Made by a program: the position numbers and the translations under genes. A DNA stretch of 64,000 nt, from positions 31,412 to 95,411 of the forward strand of contig JAEWKR010000023.1 of the NCBI GenBank assembly GCA_023457715.1. Reading direction: 5' to 3'. Source of the stretch: Verrucomicrobiota bacterium (GTDB lineage: Bacteria; Verrucomicrobiota; Verrucomicrobiia; Opitutales; Opitutaceae). Below, in pieces: positions 15,924 through 23,577 of this stretch; the first letter of the stretch is position 1; each line of letters opens with the position of its first letter. Below the pieces are notes generated by a model. That model had not been told where the DNA came from, made no database searches, and saw nothing but the letters and a program-made list of their open reading frames with translations.

Positions 15924-16493
15924 CTATTTCGCGTTGTTGGGCGAGTTCGGAATAAAAAGCGTCTGTCCGACCGTAATGCGCGACGGATCTGCGAGCCGGT
16001 TCGCATTTACGATATCTTGAACCCGGCCGCCGGTCTTCTTGGCGATGGTGGCGATCGTATCGCCTTTCTGGACGGTGTAGCTGAGGCCCTCCTTCGCGTA
16101 ATCCTCGCCGAAGGAGGTCTGGACGGTCGGACGGGTGGCCTGGGCCTTGGCGAGCGAGTCGAGGGCGGCGTTCGTCTGCTTGCCCAGCTTCTCCAGTTGC
16201 GCCGCCACCTGCTGCAGCGTCTCGTTTTTGGAGGTGGCGACCGAGGAACGGATCGTCTGGTTCAGGTCGTCAATCGCCTGGTTCAACTGGGTGAGCGTCG
16301 CGTAGCCACGATCATTCGCCGCCTTCGCCCGCAGTTCCTGGTTCTCCCGCTCCAGCTGCTCGACCCGGAGGGAAAGCTCGCCCACCCGCTGGGTGAGCCC
16401 GCGGACATCCTCCCGCAGATTCGCGAAGTCGAGCGGGGTTTGCGCGGACGCAACCCCCACCGTCAGCGCGGCCATCGCGAGAAATTTGAACAT
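15924..16493 (-). CDS. Periplasmic coiled-coil protein with C-terminal LysM domain
   Basis: A 189-aa exported protein: signal peptide MFKFLAMAALTVGVASAQ, a coiled coil from about 20 to 130 (heptad-rich, RVGELSLRVEQLERENQELR), and a LysM domain at about 140-186 (YTVQKGDTIATIAKKTGGRV, then ANRLADPSRITVGQTLFIP). LysM binds peptidoglycan, so this is likely a cell-wall-tethered trimer or dimer; its coiled coil plus cell-wall domain resembles the YbgF/CpoB layout in reverse. It ends 2 nt before parB. The start at 16493 gives the signal peptide; the 12 upstream residues are not needed. Confidence 0.82.
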   Translation of the reverse strand: MFKFLAMAALTVGVASAQTPLDFANLREDVRGLTQRVGELSLRVEQLERENQELRAKAANDRGYATLTQLNQAIDDLNQTIRSSVATSKNETLQQVAAQLEKLGKQTNAALDSLAKAQATRPTVQTSFGEDYAKEGLSYTVQKGDTIATIAKKTGGRVQDIVNANRLADPSRITVGQTLFIPNSPNNAK

Positions 16494-16599
16494 GGAGACC
16501 GACTGTGCGGAAACAGATCGCGAAAACAAGGGGGATGTACGTCCGCGCAGAAAAGTGACCGCCCCGCCCGCCTTTCGCGTCGCTCAAGACAGGTCGTTT

Positions 16600-17601
16600 T
16601 CAGCGTTTCAACACCGGCTCCCGCGTCACCAGCGTCGGCATGTCCCGGGAGGGCAGCACGGCGCCCGGTGCCACGGGAAACCCGCGCAGGAATTCGGCGG
16701 CTTCGAGCATGCGGCCTCCCGGTCGCTGCAAGCGACGGAGCCGCAGCACCCCCTGGCCGGTTGTGACTAGCAGACCTGCAGGATCGGCGCCCAGCACGGT
16801 GCCTGCAGCTGCCCCGGCCGGCGTTTCGGCGGTCCCGACGTCGGCCAGCCCGAGCTTCACGGGCTGACCCAGCACGGACACGCTGCAGCCCGGCCAAGGA
16901 AACAGTCCGTTGATGCGCGCGGCCAGCACGGACGCGGGCTGATGGAAGTCGAGGGTGCCATCCTCCTTCTGCAGCTTCCGGCAGAAGCTCACCTCGCCTT
17001 CGTCCTGATCGGCAAACGTCAGCGTCCCGCCGGCCAGCCGCGGAAGTGTCCGAGCCACGAGCGGGACGCAGGCGCCGGCGAGTTTCCGCTCCACGTCGAG
17101 CGCAGTGTCGAGTGGATCGATCGAAACGCGCTCCATGTCCGCAACCGGGCCGGCGTCGAGCTTGCGCACGATCCGCATCAAGGAAACGCCCGTCGCGCGC
17201 TCTCCGTTGGCAATGGCGGTCTGGATCGGCGACGCGCCCCGATACCTGGGCAGGAGCGAGGTGTGCAGATTGAGGGTGCCGAGCCGCGGCGTGCCGATGA
17301 AGTCGTCACGCAGGATGTGCCCGTACGCCATGACGAGCGCGACATCGGGCGCGATTTCCGCGAACTGCCCGCGCACCTCGGGCGTCAGCTTCTCCGGTTG
17401 CAACACCGGCAGACCACGCTCGAGCGCCCACGCTTTGATGCCATTGGCGGCGACTTTTTGTCCACGCCCGGTCGGTCGATCAGGCTGGGTCAACACCGCC
17501 ACGATCGTGGCCACGCTGCTGCCCTCGCCGCCGAGCCAGTTGAGCAGCGGAAGCGCGATGGGATCGGACCCGAGAAATACGAGGCGGAGCGGGGGCGGCA
17601 T
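16600..17601 (-). CDS. fmt: Methionyl-tRNA formyltransferase
   Basis: A 333-aa cytoplasmic enzyme that formylates initiator Met-tRNA using 10-formyl-THF. It begins LRLVFLGSDPIALPLLNWL and contains TQPDRPTGRGQKV, VMAYGHILRDDFI, the catalytic region LNLHTSLLPRYRGASPIQTA and the C-terminal OB-like domain (INGLFPWPGCSVSVLGQPVK). Length and motif order are typical. The AAATCAT repeat array runs right up to its ATG, leaving almost no normal leader. No def gene is adjacent. Confidence 0.95.
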   Translation of the reverse strand: MPPPLRLVFLGSDPIALPLLNWLGGEGSSVATIVAVLTQPDRPTGRGQKVAANGIKAWALERGLPVLQPEKLTPEVRGQFAEIAPDVALVMAYGHILRDDFIGTPRLGTLNLHTSLLPRYRGASPIQTAIANGERATGVSLMRIVRKLDAGPVADMERVSIDPLDTALDVERKLAGACVPLVARTLPRLAGGTLTFADQDEGEVSFCRKLQKEDGTLDFHQPASVLAARINGLFPWPGCSVSVLGQPVKLGLADVGTAETPAGAAAGTVLGADPAGLLVTTGQGVLRLRRLQRPGGRMLEAAEFLRGFPVAPGAVLPSRDMPTLVTREPVLKR

Positions 17602-17778
17602 TTACGATCTATGATTTATGATTGATGATTTACGATTTATGATTTGTATTTTGACTACGATCCATGGTGGGTCGGACGGCACCGGCCGCGCGGTTTACCG
17701 ACGTGGTCGTCCGGGCGCCGCAGGTCGAGGGACCTGCCCAAATCATAAATCACAAATCATAAATCATAAATCGCCCCC
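17602..17778. repeat. ATGATTT heptamer arrays, two inverted blocks
   Basis: The plus strand has ATGATTT/ACGATTT units at about 17604-17647 and the inverse AAATCAT/AAATCAC units at about 17738-17773. The first block abuts the fmt start codon; the second begins about 6 nt after the der stop. Between them lies a unique GC-rich segment of about 90 nt. The whole gap between der and fmt is filled by this structure. Confidence 0.92.
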
Positions 17779-19281
17779 CTAGTCTTCCGCCACCTCGCCG
17801 CCTTCGGCCTGCTTCCAGCGCGGCGTCGGCTTGTCCTCCGGGGCGTTCCGGGCTCCGCCGCCCTTGCCGATGGGGCCGGCGCCGAAGGCGGGCTTCTCCT
17901 TGCCCACGAGTTCAAAGTAGATCGGGCACCCGCGCAGATCGAACTCCTCCACCACCCCGGCTTCGAGGTACCGCCGGTAGCTTTCAGTGAGCTTCTCCTC
18001 GCGGTTGCAGAACAACTTGATCCGGAAGGGCCGCACCCCGGTCTGGGTCGAATAGTAGATGCGGAAGCGTCGGCCGCCGATGTGCGGCGGGGGGTTGCGG
18101 TCGGTCAGATACGCCAGCAGCTGATTCAGCTTCGCGGTGGGAATCTTCTTGTCGAGGGTGCGGTTCAGCTTCACCGCCGCATTCAGCATCCGGTCGATTT
18201 CGTATCCACTCATGGCGGACACAAAGATCACGGGCGAGCCGGGCGTGAAGAACAGGCGCTCGAACAGGGCCTTCTCGTACTTCTCGCGGTAGTCGCGCTC
18301 GCTCTTGTAGGGCTCGAACCCGCCCTGCTGCTTGAACGCCTTCTGCACCAGGTCCCATTTGTTGACCACGATCACGATCGGCTTGCCCTCCTTGATCGCC
18401 TCGCCGGCGATCGCCTTGTCCTGCTGGGTCACGCCCTCCATCGCATCGAGCACCAGGAACACCACGTCGGTGTTCTTGATCGCATCGAGCGAACGCAGCC
18501 GGGAGAAGTATTCGACCGGCGACGCCAGCTTGGTGGCGGCCTTGATGCCCGCCGTGTCGATCAGCTTGAAGGGATACAGCTGGCCGTCGCGGCCCTCGAA
18601 CTGGAAATCAAGTTCGATCGCATCGCGCGTCGTTCCCGGCACGTCGCTCACGATCAGCCGGTCGCTCTTCAACAGCCGGTTGCTCAGCGAGGACTTGCCG
18701 ACGTTCGGCCGGCCGATGAAGCAGATGGAAAGCGGTTGATTGCGATCGCGAACCGCCTCGGGGGTCTCGTCGACCGGCCCCAGTTCCGCGAGAATGGCGG
18801 CGCGCAGGTCCGATTCGCCGCGCCCATGTTCCGCCGAGACGCGCAGCGGGTCGCCCAGACCCAGCCGGTACGCCTCATCCAGGGCAATCTTGTCGTCGTC
18901 GAAGTCCGCCTTGTTCACGAGGAGCCGGACTTTCTTCCGGCTCTTGCGCAGCATCTGCGCGATGCGTTCGTCGAGGGCCGACAGGCCGCTCAGCCCGTCA
19001 ACGACGAACAGAATCAGCGAGGCGGTCGCAATCGCGAAATCCACCTGCTGTTCCGACGCCTTCGTCAGCGCGGCGGGCGTGTCCTTGCCGTTGTAGCCGA
19101 TGCCTCCCGTATCCAGGAGCGTGAACTGACCCTCCGCGATTTCGGTCGAGATGACGTCCCGCGTCACGCCGGGCTGGTCGTGGACGATGGAGATGCGCCG
19201 GCGCGCCAGCCGGTTGAACAGCCGGCTTTTGCCCACGTTCGGGCGGCCAACAATGGCGACAATACGGGGAGCGGAAGACAT
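17779..19281 (-). CDS. der: Der (EngA), tandem GTPase for ribosome assembly
   Basis: A 500-aa protein with two GTPase domains. The first starts RIVAIVGRPNVGKSRLFNRL (P-loop at 12-19) with LLDTGGIG and NKAD; the second has ICFIGRPNVGKSSLSNRLLK, LIDTAGIK and NKWD. The KH-like C-terminal domain contains FRIYYSTQTGVRPFRIKLFC. Der acts in 50S subunit maturation. A charged Gly/Pro tail of about 35 residues is added. The start at 19281 (MSSAPRIVAIV) is chosen because the 21-residue in-frame extension is encoded by a GCGGTAGGC repeat array. Confidence 0.95.
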   Translation of the reverse strand: MSSAPRIVAIVGRPNVGKSRLFNRLARRRISIVHDQPGVTRDVISTEIAEGQFTLLDTGGIGYNGKDTPAALTKASEQQVDFAIATASLILFVVDGLSGLSALDERIAQMLRKSRKKVRLLVNKADFDDDKIALDEAYRLGLGDPLRVSAEHGRGESDLRAAILAELGPVDETPEAVRDRNQPLSICFIGRPNVGKSSLSNRLLKSDRLIVSDVPGTTRDAIELDFQFEGRDGQLYPFKLIDTAGIKAATKLASPVEYFSRLRSLDAIKNTDVVFLVLDAMEGVTQQDKAIAGEAIKEGKPIVIVVNKWDLVQKAFKQQGGFEPYKSERDYREKYEKALFERLFFTPGSPVIFVSAMSGYEIDRMLNAAVKLNRTLDKKIPTAKLNQLLAYLTDRNPPPHIGGRRFRIYYSTQTGVRPFRIKLFCNREEKLTESYRRYLEAGVVEEFDLRGCPIYFELVGKEKPAFGAGPIGKGGGARNAPEDKPTPRWKQAEGGEVAED

Positions 19282-19334
19282 CAGGCTGTAAGCGGTAGGC
19301 GATAAGCGGTAGGCTTCAAGCCGGGAAGCTTTAG
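19282..19334. repeat. GCGGTAGGC-type array at the der 5' end
   Basis: Degenerate units GTAAGCGGTAGGCGATAAGCG lie immediately upstream of the der start and read in frame with it. The same unit family reappears at 19517-19615, 56710-56726 and 63798-63835. Confidence 0.8.
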
Positions 19335-19516
19335 CCGGAACCATGCAGACGGATTAACCACGAATGCACACGAATGAACACGAATAGGAGAGGAAACGCG
19401 AATGCAGCCCGTCCGTGGTCCCGCTCACTGTTTTGTGCCTGCGCGGAAGTGCTGATTTTCCCAGGTCTTCATTCGTGTCGATTCGTGTCCATTCGTGGTT
19501 AACTGAATCGTTCCGG
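19335..19516. mobile_element. 182-bp MITE-like element, copy 1 (type A)
   Basis: The element has outer inverted ends CCGGAAC/GTTCCGG and inner inverted arrays of 10-nt units (TTAACCACGAATGCACACGA and its inverse ending CATTCGTGGTTAA) around a unique core of about 80 nt. A second copy at 56727-56908 has the same length with about nine substitutions and no indels by eye. It encodes nothing, as expected of a non-autonomous element mobilised in trans. With its flanking arrays it fills the 325-nt gap between der and the aminotransferase. Confidence 0.85.
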
Positions 19517-19615
19517 TTTCGGCGTTAGGCTCTAAGCGGTAGGTGGAAGCAACGGGCCGAAGGCCCGCCGCTTACTGCCTATCGCTTACCGCCTACCGCG
19601 TATCGCTTACCGCTT
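19517..19615. repeat. GCGGTAAG/GCGATAGG array including the aminotransferase stop
   Basis: A short forward block (TTAGGCTCTAAGCGGTAGG) and a longer inverse block (CTTACTGCCTATCGCTTACCG) pair across GGGCCGAAGGCCCG. On the minus strand the aminotransferase ends AAG CGG TAA, and those nine bases are the first repeat unit. Confidence 0.88.
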
Positions 19616-20791
19616 GGCGTTTCCCGCCACGAACCGCTCCACGCGGTCGCAGGCTTCGATGATCTGGTCGTAGGCAGTGGCGAAACAGGCGCGCACGTGG
19701 CCGCGGCCGTTCTCACCGAAGGCGACTCCGGGCACGACGGCCACCTTCTGCTGCTGCAGAAGACCGACGGCGAACTCGTTCTCGGTCAGCCCGGTGGCGC
19801 GCACATCGGGGAAGGCGTAGAACGATCCCCGGGGGAGATGGCAGGTGAGCCCGACCTCGTTGAACCGGCGAACGATGAGGTCGCGACGACGGTGATACTG
19901 TTCCCGCATCTTCAGCACATTGTCCCACCCATGCTTGAGCGCCTCCAGCGCGCCCTCCTGGGCGATGATCGAGGCGCACATCATGGCATATTGGTGCACC
20001 TTCATCATGGCATCGATCAGCACGGCCGGACCGCAGGCATAGCCGATGCGCCATCCGGTCATCGCAAAGGCCTTCGAAAAGCCATGCAGGAAGATCGTGC
20101 GCTCGGCCATCCCGGGAAAGGTCGCAATGCTGGTGTGCGTGCCCTCGAAGGTCAGTTCGGAATAGATCTCGTCGCTCAGGACCAGGAGATCCTTCTCGCG
20201 GCAGAACTCCGCGATCTTCTCGAGTTGTTCGCGCGAACAGGTGCCGCCCGTCGGGTTGCACGGCAGATTGAGCATCAGGATCTTGGCGCCTGGCTGCCAC
20301 GCCGCCCGCAGCGCCTCAGCCGTGAGCGCGAAATTGTCCTTGGCATACGTGGGCACGGCGATGCCGACCCCATGGACCAGCGTCACGCTCGGATGATAGC
20401 TGACGTAACAGGGCTGATGGAACATCACCTTGTCGCCGGGATTGCAGAAGGCACGGAAGCAGAGGTCCAGTGCCTCACTTACGCCCACGGTGACAATCAC
20501 CTGGTCGTCGGGCCGGTAGCTCACGCCAAAGTGGCGTTCCACATAGGTCGAGATCTCCTTCCGGAGTTCCAGCAGGCCGAGATTCGAGGTGTAGTACGTC
20601 CGGCCTTTCTCCAGCGCATAAATCGCCGCCTCGCGCACATGCCAGGGGGTGACGAAATCGGGTTCGCCGACGCCCAGCGAGATGACGTCCTGCCCCTTCA
20701 TCTTCGCGACGAGTTCGAAAAAGTCGCGGATGCCGCTCTTCGGCAGCGTGGACACGTGTCCCGCCACCCATCGTTTCGGATCGGTGCTCAT
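19607..20791 (-). CDS. PLP-dependent aminotransferase paired with an Lrp regulator
   Basis: A 394-aa class I/II aminotransferase with ISLGVGEPDFVTPWHVREAA, LNLPCNPTGG, LLVLSDEIYSELTFEG and the PLP lysine in LHGFSKAFAMTGWRIG (Lys 240). It resembles the PatA/AlaT-like group that often sits beside an Lrp/AsnC gene, here 21 nt upstream on the same strand. Probable role: amino-acid biosynthesis or catabolism under feedback by the amino acid sensed by the regulator. Exact substrate unknown. Its final codons and stop form the first unit of a GCGGTAA repeat array. Confidence 0.9.
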   Translation of the reverse strand: MSTDPKRWVAGHVSTLPKSGIRDFFELVAKMKGQDVISLGVGEPDFVTPWHVREAAIYALEKGRTYYTSNLGLLELRKEISTYVERHFGVSYRPDDQVIVTVGVSEALDLCFRAFCNPGDKVMFHQPCYVSYHPSVTLVHGVGIAVPTYAKDNFALTAEALRAAWQPGAKILMLNLPCNPTGGTCSREQLEKIAEFCREKDLLVLSDEIYSELTFEGTHTSIATFPGMAERTIFLHGFSKAFAMTGWRIGYACGPAVLIDAMMKVHQYAMMCASIIAQEGALEALKHGWDNVLKMREQYHRRRDLIVRRFNEVGLTCHLPRGSFYAFPDVRATGLTENEFAVGLLQQQKVAVVPGVAFGENGRGHVRACFATAYDQIIEACDRVERFVAGNAKR

Positions 20792-20812
20792 GGTGTGTGG
20801 GTGAGCAGCGCG

Positions 20813-21301
20813 TCAGGGTGCAACCGCCTGTCGGGTGGAAGGCGTCTCACCGTCCTCCATCAGGAAGCCCTGCTCCTTGTAGCACCGGAGCATGAAATGC
20901 GTGGACGTCGAGAGCACGCCCTCGATCGTCGAAAGTTTTTCCGAGACAAAGGAGGCGACTTTCTGCAGCGAGCCGCCCTTCACGAAGACCAGCAGGTCGT
21001 ACCCGCCGGACATCAGGAAGCAGGACTCGACCTCGTCGAAACGGCTGATCCGCTCCGCGTGCCGGTTGAAACCGCCGCCACGTTCCGGCGTGATCCGCAC
21101 TTCAATGACCGCCCGGACCGCTGCCCCGGCGGCGGCCTCGCGGGAAAGATCGAGCACCGGACGCCAGCCGAGGAAGATTTTGTCCTTCTTCAACTGTTCC
21201 AGATGCTGATTAACCTCCGCTTCGGACAGACCCGCGACCTTGGCCATCTGGCCGGTCGTGAGGCTGCCGCCGTCGATCAAGAGCTGCAGAACAGGGTTCA
21301 T
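20813..21301 (-). CDS. Lrp/AsnC family transcriptional regulator
   Basis: A 162-aa protein with an N-terminal winged helix-turn-helix (residues 1-55, LTTGQMAKVAGLSEAEVNQH) and a C-terminal RAM ligand-binding domain with VRAVIEVRITPERGGGFNRH, VESCFLMSGGYDLLVFVKGG and a final Cys-containing strand. Such proteins sense amino acids and often control the neighbouring aminotransferase. Start 21301 (MNPVLQLLID) is preferred; the 10-residue extension is not needed. The stop lies 21 nt before the aminotransferase start, suggesting an operon. Confidence 0.9.
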   Translation of the reverse strand: MNPVLQLLIDGGSLTTGQMAKVAGLSEAEVNQHLEQLKKDKIFLGWRPVLDLSREAAAGAAVRAVIEVRITPERGGGFNRHAERISRFDEVESCFLMSGGYDLLVFVKGGSLQKVASFVSEKLSTIEGVLSTSTHFMLRCYKEQGFLMEDGETPSTRQAVAP

Positions 21302-21459
21302 AGGGACGGTCGTTATCCGGCATGCCCCCACGGTTGACGAGGACGAAATAGGTCATCACCCCGCAGTGGGTCACGCGGCGGGGAAGAACACTTTTACCGC
21401 AAATCGACTTAAGTCTTTTCCCCGATGTCCGATCTAGGGGGCAATCCTCAGATCTATCT

Positions 21460-21855
21460 ATGCGGATCCTCGTAGTCGACGATGACGATGCCTGCCGTTT
21501 CATGCTCCGGGACGCGCTCACGACGGTCGTGGCCCGGGAGGACGTGACGTTTGCCAGCGATGGCGACGAGGCCTGGTGGATCCTGACCGATCCGGACCGC
21601 TACTTCGACATGCTGATCCTGGACATCGCGATGCCTCGCGTTAACGGGCTGGCGGTCCTGGCGCGTATCCGGCAGCATCCGCGACTGGCCGGCCTGCCCA
21701 TCATCCTTTGCACCGGCACGAGCACCCGTCAGACCGTGACCGAGGCCGTGCGCCACAATGTCATTTCCTACGTGGTGAAGCCCTTCTCCCCTGCCGCCAT
21801 CGTGCAGAAGGTGGAGGAAGTCATGGTCCAGATGAAGACCGGCGCGCGGTTTTGA
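21460..21855 (+). CDS. Single-domain response regulator (CheY-like)
   Basis: A 131-aa receiver domain alone. Acidic pocket VVDDDD (residues 5-10), phosphoacceptor Asp 55 in MLILDIAMP, conserved Thr in ILCTGTSTR and Lys in ISYVVKPFSP. No output domain, so it acts through protein contact or as a phosphorelay intermediate. It is divergent from the Lrp gene. No kinase is adjacent. After its stop an 8-nt GGGAATGA array begins. Confidence 0.9.
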   Translation: MRILVVDDDDACRFMLRDALTTVVAREDVTFASDGDEAWWILTDPDRYFDMLILDIAMPRVNGLAVLARIRQHPRLAGLPIILCTGTSTRQTVTEAVRHNVISYVVKPFSPAAIVQKVEEVMVQMKTGARF

Positions 21856-21861
21856 GGAGGT

Positions 21862-21985
21862 CAGGGCGTAAGGGCGTAAGGGAATGAGGGATTGAGGGAG
21901 TAAGGGAATGAGGGGTTGGGGGCATGGAGCCTCCCGTAACGCCGGCTTCAGCCGGTAACCCGCCCCTCTCTCACTCCCTCCTCCA
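21862..21985. repeat. GGGAATGA octamer array plus inverted GCCGGCTTCAGCCGG site
   Basis: Units GGGCGTAA, GGGAATGA, GGGATTGA and GGGAGTAA run from about 21866 to 21920. A perfect GCCGGCTTCAGCCGGTAAC half-site (21941-21959) matches the long hairpin arms at 53147-53203. An inverse CTCTCTCACTCCCTCC block follows at about 21967. The array lies between the receiver gene and ffh. Confidence 0.88.
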
Positions 21986-22028
21986 ACAGTTGCTTCGCGC
22001 GTTAAATTGCGCCAACGGTGTCGGCTTC

Positions 22029-23372
22029 ATGTTCGAAAACCTCACCGACAAACTGGGTCAGGCGCTGCGCAATCTTCGCGGCGTCGGGAAGCTCTCCGAA
22101 GAAAACATGCAGGAGACGCTCAAGGAAGTGCGTACCGCCCTGCTCGGAGCGGACGTCCACTTCAAGGTGGCACGCGAATTTGTCGACCGGGTGCAGCAGC
22201 AGGTCGTCGGGCAGGAGGTGCTCAAGGGCGTTTCCCCCGGCCAGCAGATCGTAAAGATCATCCATGACGAGCTGGTCAAGCTGTTGGGCGAAGGCGCCAC
22301 GAACCTCTCCGGGGCGCGCCCGCTCAAGATCATGATGGTCGGCCTCCACGGCTCCGGCAAGACGACCTCCAGCGCCAAGCTGGGCCGCCTGCTGAAGAAG
22401 CGCGGCTATCGTCCCTTCGTCGTCGGCGCCGACATTTATCGGCCGGCCGCCATCGACCAGCTCGAGATTCTGGCGAAGCAGGAGGAACTCGGGTTCTACT
22501 CCGACCGGGAGTCGAAGGACGTGCCGGCCATCGGCGCTCGGGCGTTGGCGGAAGCGCAGGCCGCCACGGCCGACTGCATCATTTTCGACACCGCCGGCCG
22601 ACTCCAGATCGACGCAGGATTGATCGAGGAAGTGAAGCGATTGCGTGAGCGGGTCCAGCCGGACGAAGTGCTGCTCGTCGCGGACGGCGCGCTGGGTCAG
22701 GAGGCGGTCAACGTGGCCAGGACCTTCCACGAAGCGTTGCAGCTGACCGGCCTGATCCTGACCAAGCTCGACGGCGACACGCGCGGCGGCGCCGCGCTGT
22801 CGATCAAGTCGGTCACGGGCGTTCCGATCAAGTTCATCGGCACCGGCGAAAAGACGGCGGACTTCGAGACCTTCCATCCGGATCGCCTCGCCTCACGCAT
22901 CCTCGGCATGGGCGACGTCGTGTCGCTGGTTGAAAAGGCGCAGGAGACGATGGACCAGAAGGAGGCCGAGAAGATGGCCGAAAAGCTCCGGAAGGCGGAG
23001 TTCGACCTCGAGGACTTCCTGGCCCAGCTGCAACAGGTGAAGAAACTCGGTTCCATGCAGAGCATCATGAAGATGATGCCAGGCATGGGCTCGATGGAGC
23101 TGCCGGAGGGCGCCGATAAACAGATGGACCGCACGGAGGCCATCATCCGCTCAATGACCCCGCAGGAGCGGCACCGTCCCGACATCCTCAACGGCAGCCG
23201 CCGCCAGCGGATCGCCAATGGCGCCGGGGTGAAGATCGTCGAGGTGAACCAGCTGCTGAAGCAGTTCCAGCAGATGCAGAAGATGATGAAGATGATGAAG
23301 GGTGGCGGCGCGAAAAAGATGATGCGCCAGATGGAAGCCATGCGCGGCAAGGGCGGCTTCCCGGGAATGTAG
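22029..23372 (+). CDS. ffh: Ffh, signal recognition particle GTPase
   Basis: A 447-aa protein with N domain (MFENLTDKLGQALRNLRGVG), G domain with IMMVGLHGSGKTTSSAKLGR (P-loop at 106-113), IFDTAGRLQID, TKLDGDTRGG, and the methionine-rich M domain (MQSIMKMMPGMGSM, then SMTPQERHRPDILNGSRRQR) that binds 4.5S RNA and signal peptides. It delivers nascent membrane proteins to FtsY and SecYEG. The ATG at 22029 is chosen because the N domain starts there. No 4.5S RNA gene was recognised nearby. Confidence 0.97.
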   Translation: MFENLTDKLGQALRNLRGVGKLSEENMQETLKEVRTALLGADVHFKVAREFVDRVQQQVVGQEVLKGVSPGQQIVKIIHDELVKLLGEGATNLSGARPLKIMMVGLHGSGKTTSSAKLGRLLKKRGYRPFVVGADIYRPAAIDQLEILAKQEELGFYSDRESKDVPAIGARALAEAQAATADCIIFDTAGRLQIDAGLIEEVKRLRERVQPDEVLLVADGALGQEAVNVARTFHEALQLTGLILTKLDGDTRGGAALSIKSVTGVPIKFIGTGEKTADFETFHPDRLASRILGMGDVVSLVEKAQETMDQKEAEKMAEKLRKAEFDLEDFLAQLQQVKKLGSMQSIMKMMPGMGSMELPEGADKQMDRTEAIIRSMTPQERHRPDILNGSRRQRIANGAGVKIVEVNQLLKQFQQMQKMMKMMKGGGAKKMMRQMEAMRGKGGFPGM

Positions 23373-23379
23373 GCGGGAG

Positions 23380-23490
23380 TGGGGGGTTTGGTTTTGGGTT
23401 TTGGGTTTTGGGTTTTGGGTTCGCCGCAGCGCCGGTTTCAGCGTTTCAGCTTTTCAGCTTTTCAGCGTTTCCGCGTTTCCGCCTTCCCCG
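23380..23490. repeat. GGGTTTT heptamer array and CGTTTCAG array
   Basis: About 15 nt after the ffh stop, five or six GGGTTTT units (23386-23420) give a G-quadruplex-capable plus strand. They are followed by GTTTCAGC/TTTTCAGC units at about 23438-23485. The same two unit families occur at 7201-7240 and 8275-8323. Confidence 0.9.
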
Positions 23491-23577
23491 GCTGGGCCGA
23501 ACGGCCACCCGGACTTCGCCTCGCGGCCCAGAGCCAACGGCGTGCGATTGCTGCATAATGGGTGCTTTCCCACACCC

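Noticed and set aside
17779..19344. A longer Der with 21 extra N-terminal residues
   Set aside because: The extension is encoded by the GCGGTAGGC repeat array; the conserved protein starts at MSSAPRIVAIVG.
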